Shown here: piece by piece, positions 17,426 to 26,388 of the stretch
How the letters are laid out: the number at the start of each line of letters is the position of its first letter
How positions within the stretch are numbered: position 1 is the stretch's first letter
Origin: Collinsella sp.
GTDB taxonomy: Bacteria; Actinomycetota; Coriobacteriia; Coriobacteriales; Coriobacteriaceae
Direction: 5' to 3'
Assembly: GCA_019419455.1 (NCBI GenBank)
Contig: DXZW01000014.1
Location: forward strand, 49,074-113,073
DNA: 64,000 nt
The notes under the pieces: generated by a model
What the model saw: the letters and a program-made list of their open reading frames with translations, nothing else
Database searches by the model: none
What the model was told of the DNA's origin: nothing
Position numbers and translations under genes: made by a program

Positions 17426-18943
17426 TTACACCAATTCGTGCATGAGATCACGGTTGCGTGCATACAATTCGTCAAAGATATGACGACGCGACGCATATAA
17501 CTCGTGGGCAGCCATATCGGGCACGATTGTTTGCGCAACGCCAAGGACTTGAGCGAGCTCATCCCATGATGCATAGGCGCCTCCTGCGAGAGCTGCCATG
17601 ATGGCATCGCCGAAGCATGCGCCCATCGTAACCTTGGCAACCGAGACCTCGCGCCCGCATACGTCGGCGATAGCCTGCATCCAAACTGGATTCTTGGTTC
17701 CACCTCCGACAAGCATAATGCGCCCAATTGGCAGTCCATGCTCTCGCTCGATAATGTCGACATGGGATGCAACGGTATACGCGATGCCTTCCAAGGCGGC
17801 GCGAACCATATGGGCTCGCGTATGCCTTCCGGTCAAGCCAAAGAAGACGCCACGCGCCTCGGGATCGTTGAGCGGAGTACGCTCCCCCGCAAAGTACGGC
17901 AGGCACAGGAGCCCATCGGCACCCGGCGCCACGTCGGCGGCATCATGCGCCATAACCGAATATGCATCGGGGCCACCGTGGCCCTCGGCCTCTACGGCGT
18001 CGCGATACAGCTCTTGGCGCAGCCACGATGTGAGCGCACCCGCCGTATTGGTCCCCGCGCAGATCCCGTAAGTTCCGGGAATGATAAACGTCCCTGGCCA
18101 CAGACAGGCATCATCGATCATATGATCAGCTAGGTAGATGAAATACGCCGTGCTCCCCAACTGAACCATCATATCGCCGGGACGGAATACACCCGTCGAA
18201 ATGGCCTCGGCACCAGAGTCGCCCGTTCCCACCAAGACAGGTGTCCCTGCCGCGAGCCCCGTCGCCTCAGCCGCACGCTGCGTAATCACCCCGGCAATAT
18301 CGGTAGCCGACATTACCTCCGCCATCTGGTCAGGCCGGCAGAAACGAGCACATTCCCGAGCATCAACCTTCCAAGTGTAGCGATCGTATAGGGGAAGAAA
18401 ATCCTCCGCCAAATAACGGTCCACCGTAAAACGCCCCGTCAACTTTGCGCACAGAAACGATGACGCCGTCAGGAACTTCGCAGCACGTTCGTGCACCTCG
18501 GGCATACTCTCCTTAAACCACAAGATCTTTGGAGCAATATCTGACGAACAGGGATCGTGCCCGAAAAGCTCGCGTGCGCGATCTGACCCATATTCGGAAA
18601 GAAGCTCGTCAATCTGCGGCTTCGAACGTGCATCGACTCCGTACAAAATCGCGGGCACCAGCGCGTTGCACTCGGTATCGACCGGCACGCAGTCGCAACC
18701 CAATGCGGAAAGGCCGACGCATCCGATCTGCGCCGCGTTAACCCCCGATCGCACCACCAGCTCGCGCGACAAGCGGCAAAAATCGCCCCACCAAACTGCC
18801 TCCGCATCATGCTGGTACCATCCATCACGTGGGTTATCCGTCTCGTGTCCACAAGTGGCCTGGCAAACGATGTTGCATCGATCATCGATTAAAACGCCTT
18901 TAGAGGCGCTTGTCCCAATATCAATACCCAGATAAAACGCCAT
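17426..18943 (-). CDS. FGGY-family carbohydrate kinase (xylulokinase-like)
   Basis: A 505-residue sugar kinase. Seen: the N-terminal phosphate motif GIDIGTSASKGVLID, GWYQHDAEAVWW, the catalytic-region LVGTGDSGAEAISTG, and the C-terminal LVGGGTKNPVWMQAIADV, all arranged as in FGGY kinases such as XylB. It presumably phosphorylates a free keto-sugar or sugar alcohol with ATP; the specificity is not readable. It is the last gene of the operon, 6 nt after the BtpA gene. Its presence beside two PfkB kinases suggests that the operon handles more than one released sugar. Confidence 0.85.
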   Translation of the reverse strand: MAFYLGIDIGTSASKGVLIDDRCNIVCQATCGHETDNPRDGWYQHDAEAVWWGDFCRLSRELVVRSGVNAAQIGCVGLSALGCDCVPVDTECNALVPAILYGVDARSKPQIDELLSEYGSDRARELFGHDPCSSDIAPKILWFKESMPEVHERAAKFLTASSFLCAKLTGRFTVDRYLAEDFLPLYDRYTWKVDARECARFCRPDQMAEVMSATDIAGVITQRAAEATGLAAGTPVLVGTGDSGAEAISTGVFRPGDMMVQLGSTAYFIYLADHMIDDACLWPGTFIIPGTYGICAGTNTAGALTSWLRQELYRDAVEAEGHGGPDAYSVMAHDAADVAPGADGLLCLPYFAGERTPLNDPEARGVFFGLTGRHTRAHMVRAALEGIAYTVASHVDIIEREHGLPIGRIMLVGGGTKNPVWMQAIADVCGREVSVAKVTMGACFGDAIMAALAGGAYASWDELAQVLGVAQTIVPDMAAHELYASRRHIFDELYARNRDLMHELV

Positions 18944-18949
18944 AGGTGC

Positions 18950-19759
18950 CTACTCCCCTCGCGCCGTACGAGCGGCAGCCATAAAACGAACTACCCGCTC
19001 AACATCAACCGGGGCATCCAGCTTTCCGTCGCGCTTTAAGCACGTGCCGACAAACGCGCCATCGTAGTGAGCAAATACGTCAGCCACGGTATTTTCGCGA
19101 CAACCGGTGCCACATACCACAGGCACTTCGCCAACACGCTCGCGGACCTCATCGGCAAGCTCGCCCGAAGCGCCACGACCGGCAGCCGAACCGCCGATGA
19201 CCATCGCATCCGGTAGGCAATTAAAGAGAAGTGAATCGGCAATGTCCGCAGTCGTGCGGTCGTTGAGATAAACCTCCCCCTCGCTCGTGATGAAGTGAAA
19301 AAGCTTGAGGTCGTCCAAGCGCAGCGCCGCCTTGCGACGCATGGTGTGCGCGAAATCTCGGTTAATCAGCCCGAGATCACCGGCCCAGGCACCGCAAAAA
19401 TTGCAGCGCGTGAACTGCGCATCGACGGCAGCGCACAGCTCGATTGTGGCATCACCATCGTAAATAGCCTCAGCTCCCCAAGGGGTCGACAAATCATGGG
19501 ACAGAGCCCCGATTACATAGCCCATCGATGCAAGGGTTGAGGGAGAAACGTGCTGCTCATAGGGCATCGAGAGCTCATTGGTAATCAAAATGCCATCGAC
19601 ACCGCCCTGCTGCAACGCTTCGAGATCGCGCTTGGCGGCTTCCACGACCTGCGATACGATTCCACCCGGATAAAACAGTGGATCGCCCGGCAGAGGACGC
19701 AGGTGCAGCATTCCGATAACCGGCTTTTCGGTCTTGAACACCGAAGTTAGAAACGACAT
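18950..19759 (-). CDS. BtpA/SgcQ family TIM-barrel protein
   Basis: A 269-residue protein with the BtpA/SgcQ pattern: KPVIGMLHLRPLPGDPLF, GVDGILITNELSMPYE, AIYDGDATIELCAAVDAQF, PDAMVIGGSAAG and DGAFVGTCLKRDG. The family is named after a photosystem biogenesis factor, but most members lie in sugar operons such as sgc of E. coli and are thought to be TIM-barrel phosphosugar- or nucleoside-processing enzymes of unknown reaction. The start ATG 19759 follows AAGGAG. It is in the middle of the operon between YjbQ and the FGGY kinase, suggesting a late step of sugar processing. Confidence 0.85.
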   Translation of the reverse strand: MSFLTSVFKTEKPVIGMLHLRPLPGDPLFYPGGIVSQVVEAAKRDLEALQQGGVDGILITNELSMPYEQHVSPSTLASMGYVIGALSHDLSTPWGAEAIYDGDATIELCAAVDAQFTRCNFCGAWAGDLGLINRDFAHTMRRKAALRLDDLKLFHFITSEGEVYLNDRTTADIADSLLFNCLPDAMVIGGSAAGRGASGELADEVRERVGEVPVVCGTGCRENTVADVFAHYDGAFVGTCLKRDGKLDAPVDVERVVRFMAAARTARGE

Positions 19760-19792
19760 AACGTGCTCCTTCATAGGGCTATTGCAGGGACG

Positions 19793-20221
19793 TTACTCCC
19801 CCAACACCTCGACGTACACTTTTCGCTTCTGCGGACCGTCAAACTCCGCAAGATAGATGTTCTGGGCACCTCCGCACACGATATGGCCATCTTGGACGGG
19901 AAAGAAGCAGCTGTTTCCACAAATCATGCTCTTGATATGCCCACAGGAGTTGTTGCCGGTGGCTCCATAGCTCGGCAGGAAGTGTGCATGCGCATAGGGG
20001 GCATCGAGTGGGGCGATGCGATCAAGCGTCTCCATAAGATCCGTCTCCACGCAGGGCAGCCCCTCGTTTACCACGATTCCGCAGGTCGTATGCGACAAAA
20101 TAATCGCTGCCAAGCCATTCGTCACCGAGCTGCGTTCGACGGCGGCGTGCACGTCTTCGGTAATATCGATGAACTGGTCCGGAGCAGTCGAGAGATAGCT
20201 CAATGTCTCGAGCGTCACCAT
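19793..20221 (-). CDS. YjbQ-family protein (UPF0047)
   Basis: A 142-residue protein of the YjbQ family. The hallmark AAIILSHTTCGIVVNE and the YGATGNNSCGHIKSM loop are seen, followed by an HIVCGGAQNIYLAEFDGP C-terminus. The family has a weak thiamine-phosphate synthase activity in vitro, but the physiological role is not settled. The start ATG 20221 overlaps the end of the previous gene, whose last codons supply GGGGATGA as ribosome binding site; a GTG at 20227 is the alternative. Its place inside a sugar operon is unusual and may help to define its job. Confidence 0.85.
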   Translation of the reverse strand: MVTLETLSYLSTAPDQFIDITEDVHAAVERSSVTNGLAAIILSHTTCGIVVNEGLPCVETDLMETLDRIAPLDAPYAHAHFLPSYGATGNNSCGHIKSMICGNSCFFPVQDGHIVCGGAQNIYLAEFDGPQKRKVYVEVLGE

Positions 20222-20223
20222 GT

Positions 20224-21084
20224 TCACTCATCCCCTTCAAGAAAACGCAGGGCATTACCCCAGTAGAGCCTTTCTCGCGCATCATCGCGCATGGACACGG
20301 TATCGAGCGCCCGCTTGAGTTTGAACGCACGGAAGCGCGGCGTATTGCTGGCAAACATCACTTGATGCGATAGCGCACGCTCATACCACAGCGGCCCCAT
20401 ATCGACCGTGAAAAGACGCTGCATCATCTCCTCGGGCGAATCGATGTAAGTGATAGAGGTGTCCGTGTAGCAGTTGGGATACTTGAGCAGCATCGCCACG
20501 GTCTCGCGCACCCAGGGCCAGCCAAAGTGGGTCAAACTAAAACGCACATTTGGATGCGTTGCGATTGTGTGCTCAAATGCAAGCGGATTACTGCGCGAGA
20601 GCTCTGCACCCGGCTCCCAAGACATACCGGCATGGAAAACCACCGGCTTGTTATAGCGCTCGCATAGCTCGTAAAGCGGCTCGGCCACAGCATCATCGGG
20701 GGCAAAACCCTGCTTTGCCGGATGCAGGCAAAGCCCCTTTGCCCCCAACTCGGTAAAGGCGCGCTCCAATTCGTCTGCGGCGCCGCTCACCTGCGGATCT
20801 ACGCTCGCAAATCCCCACAGACGATCGGGATGCGCGGCAACCAGCATGGCAATCTGGTCATTGGTGCCAAAATGCCCTCCGCATGCCGTGGTTACATCGA
20901 GCGGCATGAGCACGCTCTTCTGCACATCGCAGACGTCCATCTCGACTTGAAGCTCATCCCAATCCATGGGGCCCATATGCCCCATACCAAATTCTCGTGA
21001 CCAAAAACCGAATCCATCAGGCTCATCACCCGGCGTACAGATCTCGCTGTAGAGCATGGGCTGAACCAACATGTCGATAACCAT
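20224..21084 (-). CDS. Amidohydrolase-fold protein lacking the usual metal ligands
   Basis: A 286-residue TIM-barrel of the amidohydrolase-2 (PF04909-type) group: WGFASVDPQ, AKGLCLHPAKQGFAPDD, YNKPVVFHAGMSWEPGAE, FSLTHFGWPWVRETV, MLLKYPNCYTDTS and a C-terminal RERLYWGNALRFL (the usual ..GNA.RLL). In active members the N-terminus reads D-x-H-x-H and the last ligand lies in G-S-D-Y-P. Here the corresponding sites read VIDMLVQP and FASNTPRF, so both are lost. It may bind metal differently, use no metal, or act as a decarboxylase/isomerase-like variant. The start ATG 21084 follows AAAGGAG. Fifth from the end of the operon. Confidence 0.75.
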   Translation of the reverse strand: MVIDMLVQPMLYSEICTPGDEPDGFGFWSREFGMGHMGPMDWDELQVEMDVCDVQKSVLMPLDVTTACGGHFGTNDQIAMLVAAHPDRLWGFASVDPQVSGAADELERAFTELGAKGLCLHPAKQGFAPDDAVAEPLYELCERYNKPVVFHAGMSWEPGAELSRSNPLAFEHTIATHPNVRFSLTHFGWPWVRETVAMLLKYPNCYTDTSITYIDSPEEMMQRLFTVDMGPLWYERALSHQVMFASNTPRFRAFKLKRALDTVSMRDDARERLYWGNALRFLEGDE

Positions 21085-21111
21085 TTTGTACTCCTTTCCA
21101 GGCATTTGACC

Positions 21112-21912
21112 CTAGTACGGCTCAAACGAACCAATCACTCGGGACGACAGCTCAGCGCCCGCCTTCATACACGCCGGAATATCAAGGCCATCGATCACGC
21201 CCTTGGTAAACCCGGCAATATACGAGTCGCCGGCACCCACGGTATTAACGACCTTCTCCGCCGGTACGACCCCGCACTCATAGAAGCGCTCACCGTCATA
21301 GGCAATGCTTCCCTTCTCGCCAAGCGTGGCAACCGCAACGCGCGGTCCCAATCCCTGCACGTGGCGTACCCAGTCTCGTAGCTCCGGAGTGTCCTCTTCA
21401 AACGACATGAACGCATAGTCTACGTAAGGAAAATGAGCCTCACATGCATATTCGGGATCCTGGCTGAACACCGAGAAGTCCATAACCACCGTCTTGCCCG
21501 CATCATGCCATTCGGGCAGGAGGTCCAAACAATTGCCAAACAGGTCGGTATGAATGATGTCATGTTCCAGGATAAACGCCCGGTCGTCTTCATTCGGTCG
21601 ATATGTCTCCATTACGCCATCGATTGCCTCGAGATGCACGCGATCGACGCCGTCTTTCAATGCCATGAGCATCACCGAGGTGTCGCCATCCTCCACCCGC
21701 AGATGTGAGATATCGAACCCCTCGGCGGCCAGCGCCTCTCTCATCTTGTCTCCGTACTCGTCCTTGCCGACAACCGACACGGCGGATACCGAAACGCCCA
21801 TTCGTGCAAGATGGATACCCCAGTCAATGCCATTACCAGTCGGATAGAACACGCCGATGTTTTGATAGACGTCCGCACAGCAAAAACCAGCCGCACACGC
21901 TTTAATACCCAT
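21112..21912 (-). CDS. PfkB-family sugar kinase, second FrlD-like paralogue
   Basis: A 266-residue ribokinase-fold enzyme. Seen: the Gly-rich sugar-binding segment FYPTGNGIDWGIHLARMG, VVGKDEYGDKM and the anion hole/catalytic Asp motif VVNTVGAGDSYIAGF. It resembles FrlD and other Amadori-compound kinases more than ribokinase, and it is similar to the neighbouring frlD in layout. The start ATG 21912 follows GGAG at 6 nt. It is separated from frlD by a hairpin, so it may be expressed at a different level. The substrate is probably a related sugar-amine. Confidence 0.82.
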   Translation of the reverse strand: MGIKACAAGFCCADVYQNIGVFYPTGNGIDWGIHLARMGVSVSAVSVVGKDEYGDKMREALAAEGFDISHLRVEDGDTSVMLMALKDGVDRVHLEAIDGVMETYRPNEDDRAFILEHDIIHTDLFGNCLDLLPEWHDAGKTVVMDFSVFSQDPEYACEAHFPYVDYAFMSFEEDTPELRDWVRHVQGLGPRVAVATLGEKGSIAYDGERFYECGVVPAEKVVNTVGAGDSYIAGFTKGVIDGLDIPACMKAGAELSSRVIGSFEPY

Positions 21913-21929
21913 ACTCTTCTCCAATGTTC

Positions 21930-21963
21930 AAAAGGGGACCCACCACATGGCGAGCCCCCTTTT
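21930..21963 (-). terminator. Intra-operon hairpin between frlD and the second PfkB gene
   Basis: AAAAGGGG and CCCCTTTT arms form the base of a hairpin on the minus strand followed by TTTTG-type sequence, in the 121-nt gap between the two kinase genes, the longest gap in this operon. Likely an attenuating or partial terminator, or an mRNA end protecting the upstream half. Confidence 0.55.
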
Positions 21964-22033
21964 CGCGTTTCGCTTATTGTTTTGCATCGGCTGTCCAAGG
22001 CCTCATAGCCAGACCGCCGTACGCTTTCTTAAG

Positions 22034-22897
22034 CTATTCGACGATTGGTGCTCCGTGGCCCCAAGAACCTTCCATGCCGCACACGGTCGAAGCAAACCCG
22101 GCAGCAAAGTCGAGCGCGCGCTCGATGGCCTCGGCGCCATCCTCACCACGCTTGACGGAATCGAGATAGCACATCAAAAACGAGGTGAGGAACGAGTCGC
22201 CCGCCCCCATGGTGTCCTTCATGTCCGTTACCGGTTTAGCCAGCTGGCGGTAATAACGCTCGCCGTCGTAAGCAATGCAGCCCTCGGCGCCCGCCGTAGC
22301 CGACACAAAACGCGGACCCAGACCCTTCACCCATGCCAGACGCTCGCGAATCTCGTCCTCGCTCGCGGCATCCGCCGCACTAAAGAAAGCGAAATCGACG
22401 TAGGGCGCAATCTGCTCGTAGTACTCGTCGGTGGAGTCGTCCGAAAAGTCAAAAGAGACCGTGACGCCCGCAGCCTTCAACTTGGGCAGCTCGCGCTCGG
22501 TAAAGCAGTAGTTGCCCGAATGAACCACATCGAACTGCTTCATGTACGCAAGGTCAAAGCGATCGAGGACATAGCGCGCATCGCCACGGATACCGCCCTC
22601 GTTGGAGCCAAGGAAGACACGGTCACCGTCAACGACGGTCACGCGAGCCGCTCCGTTCTCGCCAATCATCTGCTCGCACTTGTCAAGCTCGATACCCTCA
22701 TCCTCGAGGCTTGCAATGACATGCTCGGCAGCGGCGTCATTGCCAAAAATGCCCATGTATGCAGAGCGTGCGGCACCGCATTTCTTGGCATAAACGGCGA
22801 AGTTCACCGCATTGCCGCCGGGATACATGGTGTGGATATGCTCGTAGCGATCGACGACGTTGTCGCCAAATCCGAGCGCGTTAACGTTAAATGCCAT
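22034..22897 (-). CDS. frlD: Fructoselysine 6-kinase-like PfkB kinase
   Basis: A 287-residue PfkB kinase with close FrlD features: LGFGDNVVDRYEHIHTMYPGGNAVNFAVYAK (read in parts), YMGIFGNDAAAEH, FDVVHSGNYCF, SFDFSDDSTDEYYEQIAP, and DTMGAGDSFLTSF with the catalytic Asp. FrlD phosphorylates the C6 hydroxyl of fructoselysine. It lies 14 nt after frlB, the deglycase that acts on its product, as in the E. coli frl operon. The start ATG 22897 follows AAGGGG. Confidence 0.82.
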   Translation of the reverse strand: MAFNVNALGFGDNVVDRYEHIHTMYPGGNAVNFAVYAKKCGAARSAYMGIFGNDAAAEHVIASLEDEGIELDKCEQMIGENGAARVTVVDGDRVFLGSNEGGIRGDARYVLDRFDLAYMKQFDVVHSGNYCFTERELPKLKAAGVTVSFDFSDDSTDEYYEQIAPYVDFAFFSAADAASEDEIRERLAWVKGLGPRFVSATAGAEGCIAYDGERYYRQLAKPVTDMKDTMGAGDSFLTSFLMCYLDSVKRGEDGAEAIERALDFAAGFASTVCGMEGSWGHGAPIVE

Positions 22898-22911
22898 AGC
22901 CTTTGCCCCTT

Positions 22912-23880
22912 CTAGTACTCGACAACACCCATATAGCGGCGGAAATCGGGATCGTGATCAAACACCTTGCCGCGTGCGGCGCGCAGCTCGCAGTTCATGG
23001 CGTAGAACAGCACCGGGTCCAGATAGGCACGGACGCTCGCCGGCACGGCTTCCATACCGTACTCCTTGGCATCAAGCACCATCAGCGTATCGGTATGCGT
23101 CTTAAGGAACGCCAGGGCGCGCTCGTCCATAGCACGGCACTCGCTGGAGCCCATCTGCAGGAAGTAAAAAACGCCATCCTGAGTAGCCTCGAAGGGGCCG
23201 TGGAAGTACTCGGCAGAGTGGATGTAGCTGCAGTGCTGCCACTGCATCTCCATAAGAGAGCAGATAGCGAAACCGTAGGTCTGGCTAAAGTTGGGACCGC
23301 TGCCCAGAATATAGAAGAACTCGTGCTCCTGGCAAAGCTTGGCAAAGCGATCGCCCAGCTCGGCATTTACCTTCTCGCGTGCCGGAGGAAGAATCTTATC
23401 CATCTCAGCAATACCGGCATACATATCGGCAAGATCGGCGTAGCCCTCCTGCTGATCGAGCAGCTCGGCCGCAAGCGACAGCGAAATGCCAGCGGGGACC
23501 TCGGCCTGCGGCACGCCCTCGCCCCACGGGTAGACCCACGTGGTCCACTTGCCGGAGTCAATCTTGGATCCAGCGTTGTCGGTCTGGGCGATCACCGTAG
23601 CGCCGGCAGCAAGGGCAATCTCACAGCCCTCGACGACCTCGAGGGTGTTGCCACTGTGGCTGCAAGCAATGACCAGGGACTTCTCGCCCAGACGACGCGG
23701 ACGCATGATATCGAACTCGCGAGCCGTATAGATATACGAAGTGAAGGTGGTTGCTTCGCGCTGCAGAAGCTCATGAGCCGGGATCAAATCGATCATGGAG
23801 CCACCGCAAGCAATCCAGTAGACGCTGTCGAACTTGCCCTTCTCGGCAATTGCCTCTTTGATCAGGTCGTGTGCGTTCAT
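22912..23880 (-). CDS. frlB: Fructoselysine-6-phosphate deglycase-like SIS protein
   Basis: A 322-residue protein with two SIS domains. Seen: WIACGGSMIDLIPAHELLQ, the phosphosugar-binding loop ACSHSGNTLEV, and in the second half YILGSGPNFSQTYGFAICSL and SAEYFHGPFEAT. FrlB-type enzymes cleave 6-phosphofructose-amines into glucose 6-phosphate and the free amine. The start ATG 23880 (MNAHDLIKEAI) follows AAAGGAA; an upstream in-frame GTG would add an unconserved stretch. It is between frlC and frlD with short gaps. Confidence 0.85.
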   Translation of the reverse strand: MNAHDLIKEAIAEKGKFDSVYWIACGGSMIDLIPAHELLQREATTFTSYIYTAREFDIMRPRRLGEKSLVIACSHSGNTLEVVEGCEIALAAGATVIAQTDNAGSKIDSGKWTTWVYPWGEGVPQAEVPAGISLSLAAELLDQQEGYADLADMYAGIAEMDKILPPAREKVNAELGDRFAKLCQEHEFFYILGSGPNFSQTYGFAICSLMEMQWQHCSYIHSAEYFHGPFEATQDGVFYFLQMGSSECRAMDERALAFLKTHTDTLMVLDAKEYGMEAVPASVRAYLDPVLFYAMNCELRAARGKVFDHDPDFRRYMGVVEY

Positions 23881-23942
23881 ACCCAGTTCCTTTCTTGTTT
23901 GGTCCACAATCAATGACGTTGGTTGCGTGGCCGATAGTTGTT

Positions 23943-24794
23943 TTAGTCAATCAGATATTTCTCGAATGCGGCCATGTTCTTGGCATCTGCCGCCGCCGGG
24001 TCATCGTAGTAACGACCGTCCGTGATTTCCTGGCCCAGCATGCCGTCGAAACCATGGGCGTTGAGCGTGGCAACGAAGGCGTCCATATCGTGCTTGCCAT
24101 CGCCCCACACCAGATGGCCATACGGATCACCGTCGATAAAGTGCATCTCGTGAATTGCCCCATCACCAAAGGCTGCAAACCAGTCCTCGAGTGTCTCGCC
24201 CGCAACGCCCATCGCGGTTGTATCAACCATGGGCTGTAAGTACGGGCTCGCGACCTCGTCGATCATGCGCTTCGCATCGGAAACCGTCGTCACAAGGTTG
24301 CTCTCCTCGGGACGCAGGCTTTCCATCGTAAGCACCAGACCGTGCTCGCCGGCATACTCCGCCAGAATGGACATGTGCTCGCGGCTGCGCTTCCAGGCTT
24401 CCTCGCGGTCCTCGTCCCAGTCGCCCCAGCCCGAGTTGACGGACATACGGTCGCACCCAAGTACCTCGGCAAGCTCGATGCCGTGCTTAAAGTACGCCAG
24501 GCTGCGCTGTTCATGCAGCGGTTTGCGTGCGCAGTATTGCCAAGGATAGACAACATTCTCGGGGCACAGAGTACGATACCTAAGCCCACGGTCTGCAGCT
24601 TTTTTCGCCAGGACCTCAGCCTCAAAGTAGCCCGTATGGTCGAGTGTCACATGCGGCTCCGCACACCACAGCTCAATGGACTCAAAGCCCAAACGCTGCT
24701 GCACATCAAGGAAGTAATCGAGCGACCACATGATGTAGTGGATATTCATGCCCGCAATCTGTTCGCGGCGCAGCGTCGGCTTGGATTCAGACAT
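23943..24794 (-). CDS. frlC: FrlC-like sugar epimerase (xylose-isomerase-type TIM barrel)
   Basis: A 283-residue sugar-phosphate isomerase/epimerase-fold protein. FrlC interconverts fructoselysine and psicoselysine. Seen: IELWCAEPHVTLDH, YRTLCPENVVYPWQ, RMSVNSGWGDWDED, the Glu in LTMESLRPEESN, VDTTAMGV with the metal Asp, HEMHFIDGDPYGHLVWGDG with His and Asp, and LGQEITDGRYY with the last Glu. The full metal/acid-base set of this fold is therefore present. The ribosome binding site AAGGAGG lies in the end of the upstream amidohydrolase gene, giving tight coupling. The assignment rests on motif pattern and on its frlB/frlD neighbours. Confidence 0.78.
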   Translation of the reverse strand: MSESKPTLRREQIAGMNIHYIMWSLDYFLDVQQRLGFESIELWCAEPHVTLDHTGYFEAEVLAKKAADRGLRYRTLCPENVVYPWQYCARKPLHEQRSLAYFKHGIELAEVLGCDRMSVNSGWGDWDEDREEAWKRSREHMSILAEYAGEHGLVLTMESLRPEESNLVTTVSDAKRMIDEVASPYLQPMVDTTAMGVAGETLEDWFAAFGDGAIHEMHFIDGDPYGHLVWGDGKHDMDAFVATLNAHGFDGMLGQEITDGRYYDDPAAADAKNMAAFEKYLID

Positions 24795-24795
24795 C

Positions 24796-26379
24796 TTATG
24801 CCTCCTTATTACGATCGAACACGATTTGTCCGTCCGACATCGTCATATCAACCGAAAGATCGCGTGCGTCGCGATAATCGAGGTCGAACACATCCCGATC
24901 GAGCACGCAGATATCAGCAAGCTTGCCGACCTCGAGCGTACCTAGCTCGTCTTCGCGCATCAGATCGTACGCGCCCCCGGCAGTCCAAGCACGCAAGAGC
25001 TCGACAAGCGTCAGCGCGTTGGCCTCATTCACGGGCAGTCCATCGTCGAAGTATCCGCCGCACGCACTGTAGATTGACTCGCCCAGGCTCGGAATCAGCA
25101 GCGGCAAATCCGTACCACAGCACACCGTGCATCCGGAATCTTCCATGCCGCGGCGATTCCAGCTGTGCAAAAGTCGCGTCTTGCCAATTTGTCGACGCAT
25201 CATCGATAGGCAATCCTCGCGCCGGTCCAGCGTCAGAATCTGCGGATAGACCTCGCAAATTCCACCTAACTTGCCAAACTCGACAAGATCGGTCGGATCA
25301 GAGTTCTCGAGATCGGTAATCGCATGGCGGCGAAGCAACCGTCCATGCTCGTCTCGAGGCAGCGAGGCATAGAGCGCCACGGTGCGACGAACGGCGCCAT
25401 CGCCCTGGCAATGCAAGGAATATCGGAAGCCGTCAGCATCAATTGCGCGCAGCTCGTTCTCAATCAGATCCCACTCGGGCTCCTCGACAACCGTCTTGCC
25501 GGCAGCGCCCGCATCGGCCGTGTCCTCATAGGGGTCAATCATCTCGGCAAGCCCCGCCCATACGCCGCGATCGGTCATACGGTTGAAGCCAGAAAAACGA
25601 ACGAACGGTCCCCGGAAGCGCTCTCGTGCCTCGCGGGCATATGCCAGATTTGCACCGGCACCCACCGGCTGCGACATCATAGAGACGCGAACCGTCAGCT
25701 CACCAGATTCCTCACGGCGAGCCATTTCGTCGGCAAAACCGTAGTAGTCATCAAACGCCATCTCCTTGATGGCGGTAACGCCGCGCTCGTTAAGCATGCT
25801 CATGTAGTCCGAATACCCCGCACGTACCTCGAGCAGCGCGAGGAAATCGCTCATCATGCGCCAGATCTTCTCGGCATAGCACGCCTGGGGTGTAAAGCCG
25901 TATCGTGCACTGGCGGCAGCATTGAGAACGCAGGTCTCCGCACCCGGTGTAAAGCAGACGACAGGGATATCGCCAAAACAATCGTCAAACACAGCTGCCG
26001 TATTTGCGTTCTCGGCATCCGATGCCAACGTTTCGGGTAGGCTGTGGCCAAAAGCCGCCGCGCAATCCGGATGATCTTCTTTCCATGCACGCAAGAGCGA
26101 CACGGCCTCTTTGGCATCAGCGATGCCGGACAGATCAGACCCCAACGTCCGCAGCGCCCAGCCTGTATAGAAGGTATGCACATCGATCAGGCCAGGCATG
26201 ACGGTGCGGTCGCCCAGGTCAACTACCTCGTCCGCTTGGGTCAAATACGAAGTTACCTCACACTTGGTGCCAACAGCCTCAATTCGATTGCCACGGACCG
26301 CTACGAAACCTTCAAACGGCAGGTCCCCCGTACCGGTAAAGACGCTCTTAGACGTCAGGACCGTCAAACGATCAGACAT
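24796..26379 (-). CDS. Amidohydrolase family 3 (YtcJ-like) protein
   Basis: A 527-residue metal-dependent amidohydrolase of the YtcJ/N-acyl group. Seen: VMPGLIDVHTFYTGWAL where the normal motif is H-x-H, FRYSLHCQGDGAVRRTV (the V-H-A-x-G-D equivalent), LRRHAITDLENSDPTDLV (the R-x-x-H-A equivalent), and VCCGTDLPLLIPS with the final Asp. One N-terminal metal His is therefore replaced by Phe, while the remaining sites are kept. The start ATG 26379 is preferred; GTG 26388 is the alternative. It follows the permease gene by 9 nt. It probably hydrolyses an amide or N-acyl bond of the imported compound. Confidence 0.8.
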   Translation of the reverse strand: MSDRLTVLTSKSVFTGTGDLPFEGFVAVRGNRIEAVGTKCEVTSYLTQADEVVDLGDRTVMPGLIDVHTFYTGWALRTLGSDLSGIADAKEAVSLLRAWKEDHPDCAAAFGHSLPETLASDAENANTAAVFDDCFGDIPVVCFTPGAETCVLNAAASARYGFTPQACYAEKIWRMMSDFLALLEVRAGYSDYMSMLNERGVTAIKEMAFDDYYGFADEMARREESGELTVRVSMMSQPVGAGANLAYAREARERFRGPFVRFSGFNRMTDRGVWAGLAEMIDPYEDTADAGAAGKTVVEEPEWDLIENELRAIDADGFRYSLHCQGDGAVRRTVALYASLPRDEHGRLLRRHAITDLENSDPTDLVEFGKLGGICEVYPQILTLDRREDCLSMMRRQIGKTRLLHSWNRRGMEDSGCTVCCGTDLPLLIPSLGESIYSACGGYFDDGLPVNEANALTLVELLRAWTAGGAYDLMREDELGTLEVGKLADICVLDRDVFDLDYRDARDLSVDMTMSDGQIVFDRNKEA

Positions 26380-26388
26380 CACAACCAC

